Shown one piece after another: positions 16,659 through 26,453 of a stretch of 64,000 nucleotides of DNA (within the stretch, counting starts at the first letter, position 1; every line of letters begins with the position of its first letter). The stretch is from NCBI RefSeq assembly GCF_000498395.2, contig NZ_CP010979.1, positions 6,230,001 to 6,294,000 of the forward strand, written 5' to 3'. Made by a program: the position numbers and the translations under genes. Source of the stretch: Pseudomonas putida S13.1.2 (GTDB lineage Bacteria > Pseudomonadota > Gammaproteobacteria > Pseudomonadales > Pseudomonadaceae). The notes beneath the pieces are model-generated. The model worked only from the letters and a program-made list of their open reading frames with translations. It was not told where the DNA came from and made no database searches.

Positions 16659-16791
16659 GGGTCATCGCGGTGGCTAAAGACTGGCGGCCATCATAGAACG
16701 CCGGTAACAAAATAGGTAGGTGACTAGACCAACGCCCGGTGTCGCTATGCTCGCCGGGCTGTATACTGGCGGGCCATTCGAGGAGGGCCCC

Positions 16792-17046
16792 ATGGTCGAA
16801 CAAACTGAACTCAACCGGCTTTTCTGGCACAGCCGCCGCGGCATGCTGGAACTGGACGTACTGCTGGTGCCTTTCACCCAGGAAGTCTACTCCACCCTCA
16901 ACGAGACCGATCGCGAACTCTATGTGCGTCTGTTGAGCTGCGAGGATCAGGACATGTTCGGCTGGTTCATGGAGCGCACCGAGTCCGATGACCCAGAGCT
17001 GCAGCGCATGGTCCGCATCATTCTGGACCGTGTCCAGCCCAAGTGA
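16792..17046 (+). CDS. sdhE: Succinate dehydrogenase flavinylation factor SdhE
   Basis: An 84-residue YgfY/SdhE protein. The hallmark RRGMLELDVLL (residues 15-25) carries the conserved Gly of the flavinylation motif, followed by YVRLLSCEDQDMFGWFM. It promotes covalent FAD attachment to the SdhA subunit and fumarate reductase. The ATG at 16792 has a GGAGG site; the longer in-frame start would add 24 residues not found in the family. The next gene starts inside it. The E. coli homologue has also been named CptB and described as an antitoxin. Confidence 0.93.
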   Translation: MVEQTELNRLFWHSRRGMLELDVLLVPFTQEVYSTLNETDRELYVRLLSCEDQDMFGWFMERTESDDPELQRMVRIILDRVQPK

Positions 17047-17488
17047 GTGTTTCGAGTGCCGCTGGCAAGGCTCGCGCCTGCTGCTAGCGGCCTATCTGGT
17101 TTGCCAGTCACTGGCGTGGCTTGCCGTGTGGGCGAGCCCGTTGCCAGGGTGGTTGGCCCTTTGCATTTTCGCCACCTGTATTGCCCACGCTCGCTGGGCC
17201 ATTGCGCGACGAATCCTGTTGACCCATGAGCATGCCGTTGTCGGCCTGCGCCGTGATGTGCGCGGCTGGCAGGTGTTCAGCCGTGCCCGTGGCTGGCAAC
17301 CGGTGCGGTTGTGCCGGGACAGCGTGGCGTTGCCGCGGCTGGTGGTGTTGCGTTTTGAGCGAGCGGGGCAATGGGTGGGGCAGAGCCAGTGCATACCGCA
17401 GGATGCGCTAGGCGCGGATGAGCATCGGCGCTTGCGGGTGCGGTTGAAGTTCAGCCGGCGGCGCTGGGCCGCGGTGAGCGGGGCATAG
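17030..17488 (+). CDS. YgfX-family (CptA-like) inner-membrane protein
   Basis: A protein of about 152 residues if it starts at the GTG at 17030, which reads MSSPSECFECRWQ and overlaps sdhE by 17 bases. Two adjacent membrane helices (about 15-55) are followed by a basic cytoplasmic part with GWQPVRLCRDSVALPRLVVLRF, the usual YgfX arrangement. E. coli YgfX (CptA) has been reported as a membrane toxin that inhibits FtsZ and MreB, neutralised by SdhE (CptB), although its everyday role is disputed. Here the Pseudomonas version is shorter than some. The assignment rests on position, size and topology. Confidence 0.75.
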   Translation: MSSPSECFECRWQGSRLLLAAYLVCQSLAWLAVWASPLPGWLALCIFATCIAHARWAIARRILLTHEHAVVGLRRDVRGWQVFSRARGWQPVRLCRDSVALPRLVVLRFERAGQWVGQSQCIPQDALGADEHRRLRVRLKFSRRRWAAVSGA

Positions 17489-17504
17489 ATCAAGATCGGG
17501 CTAG

Positions 17505-17594
17505 CTTCTTCGCGGGCTCGCCCGCTCCCACAGGTACTGCGTAAAGCTGCAAGGCAGTGGAATTCCTGTGGGAGCGGGCGAGCCCGCGAAGGCC
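17505..17594. repeat. REP inverted pair between ygfX and nadB
   Basis: TTCGCGGGCTCGCCCGCTCCCACAGG and its exact inverse frame a short centre. It lies between convergent genes and could serve as a two-way terminator. Confidence 0.8.
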
Positions 17595-17606
17595 CCGCCA
17601 CCGTTT

Positions 17607-19211
17607 TCAAAGCGGACTGAGGATGGTGTCCTTGGCCTCGTCCAGCATCCCCGGGTAATCCAGTGTGTAATGCAACCCACGGCTTTCCTTGCGCTGCATG
17701 GCTGACAGGATCATCAGTTCGGCCACCTGCGCCAGGTTGCGCAGTTCGATCAGGTCGCGGCTGACCTTGTAGTTGCTGTAGAACTCGTCGATTTCATCCA
17801 GCAACAGGCGAATGCGGTGCTGGGCCCGCTGCAGGCGCTTGCTGGTGCGCACGATGCCCACGTAGTCCCACATGAACCGCCGCAGCTCGTCCCAGTTGTG
17901 CGCGATGATCACGTCCTCGTCCGAGTCGGTGACCTGGCTGGCATCCCACCCAGGCAGTGCCTTGGGCATGGCCACGCGTTCCAGGTGCGCCTGGATGTCG
18001 GCAGCGGCGGCGCGGCCATAGACAAAGCATTCCAGCAGCGAGTTGCTGGCCATCCGGTTGGCGCCGTGCAGGCCGGTGAAGCTGGTTTCGCCGATGGCGT
18101 ACAAGCCTGGCACGTCGGTGTGGCCGCGGTCGTCGACCATCACCCCGCCGCAGGTGTAGTGCGCCGCCGGCACGACCGGGATCGGCTGGCGGGTGATATC
18201 GATGCCAAAGGCCAGGCAGCGCTCGTACACGGTGGGGAAGTGGCCCATGATGAAGTCGGCCGGTTTGTGGGTGATGTCCAGGTACACGCAGTCCACGCCC
18301 AGGCGCTTCATCTCGTGGTCGATGGCGCGGGCCACGATGTCGCGCGGGGCCAGCTCTTCGCGCGGGTCGAAGCGTGGCATGAAGCGCTCGCCATTGGGCA
18401 GGCGCAGCAGCGCACCTTCACCGCGCAGGGCTTCGGTGATCAGGAAACTCTTGGCCTGTGGGTGGTACAGGCAGGTCGGATGGAACTGGTTGAATTCCAG
18501 GTTCGCCACCCGGCAGCCCGCTCGCCAGGCCATGGCGATGCCATCACCGCAGGCGCCATCGGGGTTGCTGGTGTAAAGGTAGACCTTGGCTGCACCGCCG
18601 GTGGCCAGCACGGTGAAGCGCGCGCCGAAGGTGTCCACCTCACCGGTGTTGCGGTCGAGCACGTAGGCGCCCAGGCAGCGCTCGCCAGGCAGGCCAAGGC
18701 GACGTTCGGTGATCAGGTCGACCGCCACGCGTTGCTCCAGCAACTGGATGTTCGGGCGCCTGCGGGCCTGTTCCAGCAGCGTGGTGAAAATGGCTGCGCC
18801 AGTGGCGTCGGCGGCGTGGATGATGCGCCGATGGCTATGGCCGCCCTCACGGGTGAGGTGGAATTCGAAGCCTCCATCGTCAACGCTGGAGTGCTCGTCG
18901 CGGGTAAAGGGCACGCCTTGCTCGATCAGCCACTGGATGGCTTCGCGACTGTGTTCGACGGTGAAACGCACCGCCTCTTCATGGCACAGACCGCCGCCGG
19001 CATTGAGGGTGTCCTCGACATGCGACTGCACGGTATCGGTGTTGTCCAGCACCGCCGCGACCCCGCCTTGGGCCCAGAAGGTCGAGCCGTTGGCCAGGTC
19101 GCCCTTGCTGAGCACGGCAACACGCAGGTGGCTGGGGAGGTTCAGTGCCAGGCTGAGACCGGCGGCACCGCTGCCGATCACCAGGACATCATGTTGGAAT
19201 TGTTGGCTCAT
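17607..19211 (-). CDS. nadB: L-aspartate oxidase
   Basis: A 534-residue flavoprotein that oxidises L-aspartate to iminoaspartate for NAD synthesis. The N-terminal VLVIGSGAAGLSLALNLP is the FAD-binding Rossmann loop. The catalytic region includes HTREGGHSHRRIIHAADATG-like residues, ARDIVARAIDHEM, and AAHYTCGGVMVDDRG. The C-terminal helical domain ends near HYTLDYP. Length matches NadB (about 535-540), and the lack of an SdhA-type His-linked FAD sequence fits the oxidase. Start ATG at 19211, divergent from algU. The same neighbour is seen in P. aeruginosa. Confidence 0.95.
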   Translation of the reverse strand: MSQQFQHDVLVIGSGAAGLSLALNLPSHLRVAVLSKGDLANGSTFWAQGGVAAVLDNTDTVQSHVEDTLNAGGGLCHEEAVRFTVEHSREAIQWLIEQGVPFTRDEHSSVDDGGFEFHLTREGGHSHRRIIHAADATGAAIFTTLLEQARRRPNIQLLEQRVAVDLITERRLGLPGERCLGAYVLDRNTGEVDTFGARFTVLATGGAAKVYLYTSNPDGACGDGIAMAWRAGCRVANLEFNQFHPTCLYHPQAKSFLITEALRGEGALLRLPNGERFMPRFDPREELAPRDIVARAIDHEMKRLGVDCVYLDITHKPADFIMGHFPTVYERCLAFGIDITRQPIPVVPAAHYTCGGVMVDDRGHTDVPGLYAIGETSFTGLHGANRMASNSLLECFVYGRAAAADIQAHLERVAMPKALPGWDASQVTDSDEDVIIAHNWDELRRFMWDYVGIVRTSKRLQRAQHRIRLLLDEIDEFYSNYKVSRDLIELRNLAQVAELMILSAMQRKESRGLHYTLDYPGMLDEAKDTILSPL

Positions 19212-19375
19212 GTCGGGACACTAGTAATCTTGAGAGGGGGCGCGGCACAATAGTCACGCGCAGATGGCATTGTGAAACTATCGTTAAACTTGGCCAGGTT
19301 GCCTTTATAGCAGCCCGCGGTGGCCAATTTCCATGCCACTTGGCCACTTACCGAGGCGCGCGCCAACCTTTGTGG

Positions 19376-19403
19376 GAACTTTCCGACATGGCCGGAAATC
19401 CTA
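19376..19403 (+). promoter_or_regulatory. Possible distal AlgU promoter of algU
   Basis: GAACTT at 19376-19381, a 17-base spacer, and TCCTA at 19399-19403. The -35 part is perfect for AlgU/RpoE sigma factors, while the -10 part is a weaker match to TCTGA. It lies about 250 bases upstream of the algU start. Confidence 0.45.
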
Positions 19404-19570
19404 TGAAGGTTGCCCGCACGTCACAATTTGCCGCGGCGACGCAGGGCGGCAAGGCCTGTTCGGGCTGTCCCTGCGTATTCGAAACCTGATTATCGACGTA
19501 GCCGGCCGTGCCCGCGCCGCGTCTTCCGTGCAAGCCGACCAAGGGCTGCAGGAAACTTGCTTGGAGGGGA

Positions 19571-19597
19571 GAACTTTTGCGAAAAGCCCGAGTCTAT
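19571..19597 (+). promoter_or_regulatory. Proximal AlgU-dependent promoter of algU
   Basis: GAACTT at 19571-19576, a 16-base spacer, and TCTAT at 19593-19597. This closely resembles the autoregulated AlgU promoter known upstream of algU in P. aeruginosa. It lies 60 bases before the algU ATG. Confidence 0.75.
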
Positions 19598-19656
19598 GGT
19601 TGCAAGCCTGATCGATGGCTGTTGCAACGCTCCTTCGAGTTCACTGAGGAGTGTTC

Positions 19657-20238
19657 ATGCTAACCCAGGAAGAGGATCAGCAGCTTGTCGAGCGCGTTCA
19701 GCGCGGTGACAGGCGAGCGTTCGATCTGTTGGTGCTGAAGTATCAGCACAAGATTCTCGGGTTGATCGTGCGGTTCGTTCACGATACCCACGAGGCCCAA
19801 GATGTAGCACAGGAAGCCTTTATCAAGGCCTATCGTGCGCTTGGCAATTTCCGCGGTGACAGTGCGTTTTATACCTGGCTGTACCGCATCGCCATCAACA
19901 CGGCGAAGAACTACCTGGTGTCCCGTGGAAGACGGCCACCAGACAGTGATGTGAGCTCCGAGGATGCGGAGTTTTACGACGGCGATCATGGCCTCAAGGA
20001 TCTCGAGTCCCCAGAGCGCTCGTTGTTGCGGGATGAAATCGAAGGCACTGTCCATCGCACCATCCAGCAACTGCCCGAAGACCTGCGTACGGCGTTGACC
20101 CTGCGCGAGTTTGACGGGCTGAGTTACGAAGACATTGCCAGTGTCATGCAATGTCCGGTGGGTACCGTGCGCTCTCGAATCTTCCGCGCTCGGGAGGCCA
20201 TAGACAAAGCCCTGCAGCCGTTGTTGCAGGAAACCTGA
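19657..20238 (+). CDS. algU: Extracytoplasmic stress sigma factor AlgU (sigma-22, RpoE)
   Basis: A 193-residue group 4 sigma factor. MLTQEEDQQLVERVQRGDRRAFDLLV begins region 2, YQHKILGLIVRFVHDTHEAQDVAQEAFIKAYRAL is the core- and -10-binding part, and region 4 (LREFDGLSYEDIASVMQCPVGTVRSRIFRAREAI) binds GAACTT. The ATG at 19657 directly follows a GAGGA site and gives the P. aeruginosa length; a GTG two codons earlier is less likely. It drives envelope stress and, in P. aeruginosa, alginate genes. It is held at the membrane by MucA encoded next. Confidence 0.97.
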   Translation: MLTQEEDQQLVERVQRGDRRAFDLLVLKYQHKILGLIVRFVHDTHEAQDVAQEAFIKAYRALGNFRGDSAFYTWLYRIAINTAKNYLVSRGRRPPDSDVSSEDAEFYDGDHGLKDLESPERSLLRDEIEGTVHRTIQQLPEDLRTALTLREFDGLSYEDIASVMQCPVGTVRSRIFRAREAIDKALQPLLQET

Positions 20239-20269
20239 GACAGCGGCGACAGCCAAGAGAGGAACCGCC

Positions 20270-20866
20270 ATGAGTCGTGAAGCTTTGCAGGAATCGCTGT
20301 CCGCGGTGATGGATAACGAAGCGGACGAGCTGGAACTGCGTCGGGTGCTGAGCGCCGTAGACGACGCCGAAACCCGTGCCACCTGGTCGCGTTACCAGGT
20401 AGCCCGTGCAGCCATGCACAAGGAACTGCTGCTGCCTAACCTCGATATCGCCTCGGCGGTGTCTGCGGCGTTGGCTGATGAAGCCGTGCCGGCCAAGGTC
20501 AACAAGGGCCCGTGGCGCAGCGTCGCTCGCCTGGCGGTTGCCGCCTCGGTCACCGTTGCGGTGCTGGCAGGCGTGCGGATGTACAACCAGGACGAAATCA
20601 CCGGCGCCGAACTGGCTGCCCAGCAGCCTGTACAACAAGGCCTGAGCATGCCACAAACTCAAGGCCCGGCTGTTTTGGCAGGCTATAGTGAAAGCAGTGA
20701 GCAACCGACCGGGCCGATGGCCAACGGCGTGCTGCAAAACCAGGCCGGCTGGGACCAGCGTCTGCCGGGGTACCTGCGCCAGCATGCTCAGGAGTCCGCG
20801 CTCAAGGGCACTGAGACTGCCCTGCCGTATGCCCGTGCCGCCAGCATGGGAAACCCCGCTAAGTAA
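20270..20866 (+). CDS. mucA: Anti-sigma factor MucA
   Basis: A 198-residue single-pass inner-membrane protein. The N-terminal cytoplasmic LQESLSAVMDNEADELELRRVLSAV holds AlgU inactive. A helix at about 84-104 (VARLAVAASVTVAVLAGV) spans the membrane, and the periplasmic tail is where AlgW- and MucP-type proteases and MucB act. Length is close to the P. aeruginosa protein (194). No frameshift like that of the classical mucoid allele is present. Second gene of algU-mucA-mucB. Confidence 0.95.
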   Translation: MSREALQESLSAVMDNEADELELRRVLSAVDDAETRATWSRYQVARAAMHKELLLPNLDIASAVSAALADEAVPAKVNKGPWRSVARLAVAASVTVAVLAGVRMYNQDEITGAELAAQQPVQQGLSMPQTQGPAVLAGYSESSEQPTGPMANGVLQNQAGWDQRLPGYLRQHAQESALKGTETALPYARAASMGNPAK

Positions 20867-20874
20867 GGAGGATC

Positions 20875-21840
20875 ATGCGCGCGCTACCTCTTCTGTCGCT
20901 GCTGATTGGCAGCTGCATGACGGTGCCGGCATTGGCGGCCAACTCCTCGCCCCAGGCGAGCGAGTGGCTGAGCAAGCTGGCACAAGCCGAGCAAAAGCAG
21001 AGTTATCAGGGTTCGTTCGTCTACGAACGCAACGGTAGCTTCTCTTCCCACGATATCTGGCACAGGGTCGAGGACGGCAAGGTCAGCGAGCGGCTGCTGC
21101 AGCTCGATGGCGCCGCCCAGGAAATCCTGCGCGTGGATGGCAAGGTGGAGTGTGTCAGTGGGGCCTTGGTCAGCGGTGTGACTACCCCTACGGACTCTGC
21201 ACAGCGTGTGCTTGATCCGCTGAAACTGATGGGCTGGTACGATTTGAGCGTGGCAGGCGAGTCACGGGTCGCCGGGCGCGATGCCGTGATCTTGACGCTC
21301 ACTCCCCGCGACCAGCACCGCTATGCCTTCGAATTGCACCTGGACCGCAACACCGGCCTGCCACTGCGCTCGTTGATGCTCAACGACAAAGGGCAGCTGC
21401 TGGAACGCTTCCAGATGACGCGCCTCGATACCGACAAGCCGCCTGGCGACAATGACCTGCGCCCCAGTGCTGCATGCAAGCCGGTGCAGCGTGTCGCCTC
21501 AGTCAGCAATGACAGCGTCGCTGGCTGGCGCTCGGACTGGCTCCCGCCGGGGTTCGAGCTGGTCAACAGCTCGGTACGGCGTGATCCCAAACATGACAGC
21601 ACGGTCAGTAGCCTGATGTACGACGATGGGCTTGCACGCTTCTCGGTGTTCCTTGAACTTGTGAAGGACGATGCCGGGACCGATGTGCGTACCCAGCTTG
21701 GCCCGACCTCGGCGGTTTCGCGACGCCTTAATACGCCCAAGGGCAAGGTGATGGTCACCGTGGTTGGCGAAATTCCGCTCGGTACGGCAGAACGCGTCGC
21801 GTTGTCGATGCGGCCTCAGGATGCCCAGGCGCGCCAGTAG
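20875..21840 (+). CDS. mucB: Periplasmic MucB, protector of MucA
   Basis: A 321-residue RseB-family protein with a signal peptide ending near residue 22 (MTVPALAAN). The sequence SEWLSKLAQAEQKQSYQGSFVYERNG begins the lipid-sensing large domain, and the smaller C-terminal domain around SDWLPPGFELVNSS contacts MucA. It shields MucA from cleavage and releases it when it binds lipid or LPS signals. GGAGG lies right before the ATG at 20875. mucC, which follows mucB in P. aeruginosa, is missing. Confidence 0.93.
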   Translation: MRALPLLSLLIGSCMTVPALAANSSPQASEWLSKLAQAEQKQSYQGSFVYERNGSFSSHDIWHRVEDGKVSERLLQLDGAAQEILRVDGKVECVSGALVSGVTTPTDSAQRVLDPLKLMGWYDLSVAGESRVAGRDAVILTLTPRDQHRYAFELHLDRNTGLPLRSLMLNDKGQLLERFQMTRLDTDKPPGDNDLRPSAACKPVQRVASVSNDSVAGWRSDWLPPGFELVNSSVRRDPKHDSTVSSLMYDDGLARFSVFLELVKDDAGTDVRTQLGPTSAVSRRLNTPKGKVMVTVVGEIPLGTAERVALSMRPQDAQARQ

Positions 21841-21934
21841 TGGCGCGCTTTTGCGGGCCATGGCAAGGCGAACGGATATGCGCCTGAAATGAAATTAAAG
21901 CATTGTCATTTGCAATCCACTGGCAAATTTTCTA

Positions 21935-21962
21935 TAGGTCAGGCTTCTTGGAGCCTGGCCTT
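21935..21962 (+). terminator. Possible hairpin terminator after mucB
   Basis: GTCAGGCT and AGCCTGGC pair across TCTTGG (about 21939-21960) and are followed by a short TTTCCTG. The T run is weak, so this may only slow transcription into mucD. Confidence 0.35.
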
Positions 21963-22016
21963 TCCTGCTTTGTGCAGGGGCCTTTCTAAACTACCGCTCG
22001 TTGTGACGGGAGCCGT

Positions 22017-23450
22017 ATGTCTACACCACGCTTGAAATCCTACCTATCGATGTTCGCCGCTGTGCTCATGCTCGGCCAGGTGCTCACCGCCCAGGCCGAG
22101 GAAGCCCTGCCGGACTTCACCACGCTGGTCGAGCAGGCCTCGCCGGCCGTGGTCAACATCAGTACCAAGCAGAAGCTGCCAGACCGTCGCATCGCTGCGG
22201 GGCAGATGCCGGACCTGGAAGGCCTGCCGCCGATGTTCCGCGAGTTCTTCGAGCGCAACATGCCGCAGCAGCCGCGTTCGCCGCGTGGCGACCGCCAGCG
22301 CGAGGCGCAATCGCTGGGGTCGGGCTTCATCATTTCCAGCGATGGTTATGTGCTGACCAACAACCACGTCGTAGCCGACGCCGACGAAATCATCGTCCGC
22401 CTGTCGGACCGCAGCGAGCTGCAGGCCAAGCTGGTGGGCACCGACCCGCGCACCGACGTGGCCCTGCTCAAGGTCGAAGGCAAGAACCTGCCGATCGTGA
22501 AGCTGGGTGATTCCGAGAAGCTCAAGGTGGGCGAGTGGGTGCTGGCCATCGGTTCGCCATTTGGCTTCGACCATTCGGTGACCAAAGGCATCGTCAGTGC
22601 CAAGGGCCGTACGCTGCCTAACGAGACCTACGTTCCGTTCATTCAGACCGACGTGGCCATCAACCCGGGTAACTCGGGCGGCCCGCTGTTCAACATGAAG
22701 GGCGAAGTGGTGGGTATCAACTCGCAGATCTTCACCCGTTCTGGCGGCTTCATGGGCCTGTCGTTCGCCATCCCGATCGATGTGGCGATCGACGTGTCCA
22801 ACCAGCTGAAGAAAGATGGCAAGGTTAGCCGCGGCTGGCTGGGCGTGGTGATCCAGGAGGTCAACAAGGACCTGGCTGAATCCTTCGGCCTGGACAAGCC
22901 CGCGGGTGCGCTGGTGGCCCAGGTGCTGGAAAACGGCCCGGCCGCCAAAGGTGGCCTGCAGGTGGGTGACGTGATCTTGAGCATGAACGGCCAGCCGATC
23001 GTCATGTCGGCCGACTTGCCGCACCTGGTCGGTAGCCTCAAGGACGGCGAAAAGGCCAAGCTGGAGATCATCCGCAATGGCAAGCGCCAGACCCTGGATG
23101 TTGGGGTCGGGGCAATGCCGGATGACGATGCCGACATCGGTACCGGTGCCGAAGGCAGCGCCGAGCGCAGCAGCAACCGCCTGGGCGTGTCGGTGACCGA
23201 CCTGACCGCCGAGCAGAAAAAGTCCCTCGAACTCAAGGGCGGCGTGGTTATCAAGGAAGTGCAGGATGGCCCGGCAGCGATGATCGGCCTGCGTCCGGGT
23301 GACGTCATCAGCCACCTGAACAACCAGGCCATCGGTTCGGCCAAGGAATTCACCGAAATCGCCAAGGAACTGCCGAAGAATCGCTCGGTGTCCATGCGCG
23401 TGCTGCGTCAGGGGCGTGCCAGCTTTATCACCTTCAAGCTCGCTGAATAA
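22017..23450 (+). CDS. mucD: Periplasmic serine protease MucD (DegP/HtrA family)
   Basis: A 477-residue HtrA protease that degrades misfolded envelope proteins and lowers AlgU activity. A signal peptide ends near AQAEEA (residue 28). The catalytic triad is His117 (TNNHVVADADE), Asp147 (DPRTDVALLK) and Ser220 (NPGNSGGPL). Two PDZ domains follow, the first around GWLGVVIQEVNKDLAESFGL, the second around NRLGVSVTDLTAEQKKSL. The ATG at 22017 follows an ACGGGAG site. It sits 176 bases after mucB and so may have its own promoter. Confidence 0.95.
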   Translation: MSTPRLKSYLSMFAAVLMLGQVLTAQAEEALPDFTTLVEQASPAVVNISTKQKLPDRRIAAGQMPDLEGLPPMFREFFERNMPQQPRSPRGDRQREAQSLGSGFIISSDGYVLTNNHVVADADEIIVRLSDRSELQAKLVGTDPRTDVALLKVEGKNLPIVKLGDSEKLKVGEWVLAIGSPFGFDHSVTKGIVSAKGRTLPNETYVPFIQTDVAINPGNSGGPLFNMKGEVVGINSQIFTRSGGFMGLSFAIPIDVAIDVSNQLKKDGKVSRGWLGVVIQEVNKDLAESFGLDKPAGALVAQVLENGPAAKGGLQVGDVILSMNGQPIVMSADLPHLVGSLKDGEKAKLEIIRNGKRQTLDVGVGAMPDDDADIGTGAEGSAERSSNRLGVSVTDLTAEQKKSLELKGGVVIKEVQDGPAAMIGLRPGDVISHLNNQAIGSAKEFTEIAKELPKNRSVSMRVLRQGRASFITFKLAE

Positions 23451-23467
23451 GCGGATTTGCAGGCAGG

Positions 23468-23494
23468 AAAGGGCAGCTACGGCTGCCCTTTTTC
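23468..23494 (+). terminator. Rho-independent terminator after mucD
   Basis: GGGCAGC/GCTGCCC stem (23471-23477 with 23482-23488), TACG loop, with A bases before and TTTTT after. It ends the muc transcript 20 bases past the mucD stop. Confidence 0.9.
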
Positions 23495-23632
23495 ATGAAA
23501 ATTCACAATTGCAGGCGGCAAAGCGCTGTACCGCCCGATAGAGGAATCTCCCATATCCCTGCTGCTTGAGGTACAATTCCCGGCTATTTTTCGGCGGGCG
23601 TCCCGGCTCGCAGCCTTTTCGAGTGTTGACCC

Positions 23633-25432
<1,800 letters not shown>

Positions 25433-25437
25433 GTCCT

Positions 25438-26292
25438 ATGTCGCTAAATTTCCCGCTGTTGCTAGTCATCGCCGTCTTTGTCTGCGGTCTGCTGGGCTTG
25501 ATCGACCTGCTGTTCCTGGCCCCGCGCCGGCGTGCAGCCATCGCCAACTATCAGGGCAGCGTCAGCCAGCCCGAGATGGCCGTTGTCGAGCGCCTGAACA
25601 AGGAACCGTTGCTGGTCGAGTACGGCAAATCGTTCTTTCCGGTGCTGTTCATCGTGCTGGTGCTGCGTTCATTCCTGGTCGAGCCGTTCCAGATCCCTTC
25701 GGGGTCGATGAAACCGACCCTGGAAGTGGGCGACTTCATCCTGGTGAACAAGTTCTCGTACGGCATTCGCCTGCCGGTGATCGACAAGAAGGTCATCGAG
25801 GTGGGTGACCCGCAACGCGGTGATGTAATGGTGTTCCGCTACCCGAGCGACCCGAACGTCAATTACATCAAGCGAGTGGTCGGCCTGCCGGGCGACCAGG
25901 TCCGCTACACCAACGACAAGCGGTTGTTCGTCAACGGCCAGCCGATTGCCGAACAACTGGTGGGCACCGAGCCGGGCACCTTGGGCAGCGCCGAGCTGTA
26001 CAAGGAAAAGCTCGGCGAGGCCGAACACCTGATCCGCAAGGAAATGAGCCGTTATCGCATGCCGCCGGACCAGCAGTGGACCGTGCCGGCAGGCCATTAC
26101 TTCATGATGGGCGACAACCGCGACAACTCCAACGACAGCCGTTACTGGGATGACCCGAACATCCCCAAGGAACTGCACGGCATGGTTCCGGACCGGAACA
26201 TCGTCGGCAAGGCCTTTGCGGTGTGGATGAGCTGGCCAGAGCCCAAGCTCAGCCACCTGCCCAACCTGTCGCGGGTCGGCCTGATCCATTGA
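25438..26292 (+). CDS. lepB: Signal peptidase I
   Basis: A 284-residue inner-membrane protease that removes signal peptides. Two N-terminal helices (about 5-28 and 66-84) anchor it. Ser90 in IPSGSMKPTL and Lys145 in NYIKRVVGLPGD are the catalytic dyad. The family box FMMGDNRDNSNDSRYW is present. It lies directly behind lepA, as in E. coli. The DUF4845 gene that lies between lepB and rnc in P. aeruginosa is not found here. Confidence 0.97.
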   Translation: MSLNFPLLLVIAVFVCGLLGLIDLLFLAPRRRAAIANYQGSVSQPEMAVVERLNKEPLLVEYGKSFFPVLFIVLVLRSFLVEPFQIPSGSMKPTLEVGDFILVNKFSYGIRLPVIDKKVIEVGDPQRGDVMVFRYPSDPNVNYIKRVVGLPGDQVRYTNDKRLFVNGQPIAEQLVGTEPGTLGSAELYKEKLGEAEHLIRKEMSRYRMPPDQQWTVPAGHYFMMGDNRDNSNDSRYWDDPNIPKELHGMVPDRNIVGKAFAVWMSWPEPKLSHLPNLSRVGLIH

Positions 26293-26299
26293 TACCCAT

Positions 26300-26324
26300 C
26301 GGCGCTGTCCAGCAGACAGCGCCG
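26300..26324 (+). other. Perfect 10-bp hairpin in the rnc leader
   Basis: CGGCGCTGTC (26300-26309) and GACAGCGCCG (26315-26324) pair fully across a five-base loop. No T run follows, so it is not a standard terminator. It lies between lepB and rnc. It could be a processing site, or a site for RNase III itself, which controls its own mRNA in E. coli. Confidence 0.55.
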
Positions 26325-26453
26325 AATGCATTTCTGACATAGGCTGTGTTCTCAGGGATCGGGAGATTCGTCGCATACGGCGGCGGGCCACAGCCAAACA
26401 GTCTTTCAGGATGTTGATTTGAACAACGCGTTGAACAACAAACGGGTGGTTGC

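Larger units (their letters stand above)
19212..19656. other. nadB-algU intergenic regulatory region
   Basis: About 445 bases without a convincing gene between divergent nadB and algU. It holds two AlgU-type promoter matches (19376-19403 and 19571-19597), so the stress sigma factor is likely self-regulated. A vegetative promoter is also expected, but none was chosen with confidence. Confidence 0.7.

Noticed and set aside
17817..19253. Forward-strand open frame of 478 codons
   Set aside because: It is a shadow of nadB on the opposite strand; the composition is rich in His, Gln, Val and Gly without domain marks.
22044..23315. Reverse-strand open frame of 423 codons opposite mucD
   Set aside because: mucD has an intact catalytic triad and PDZ domains; the reverse frame has no recognisable domain.
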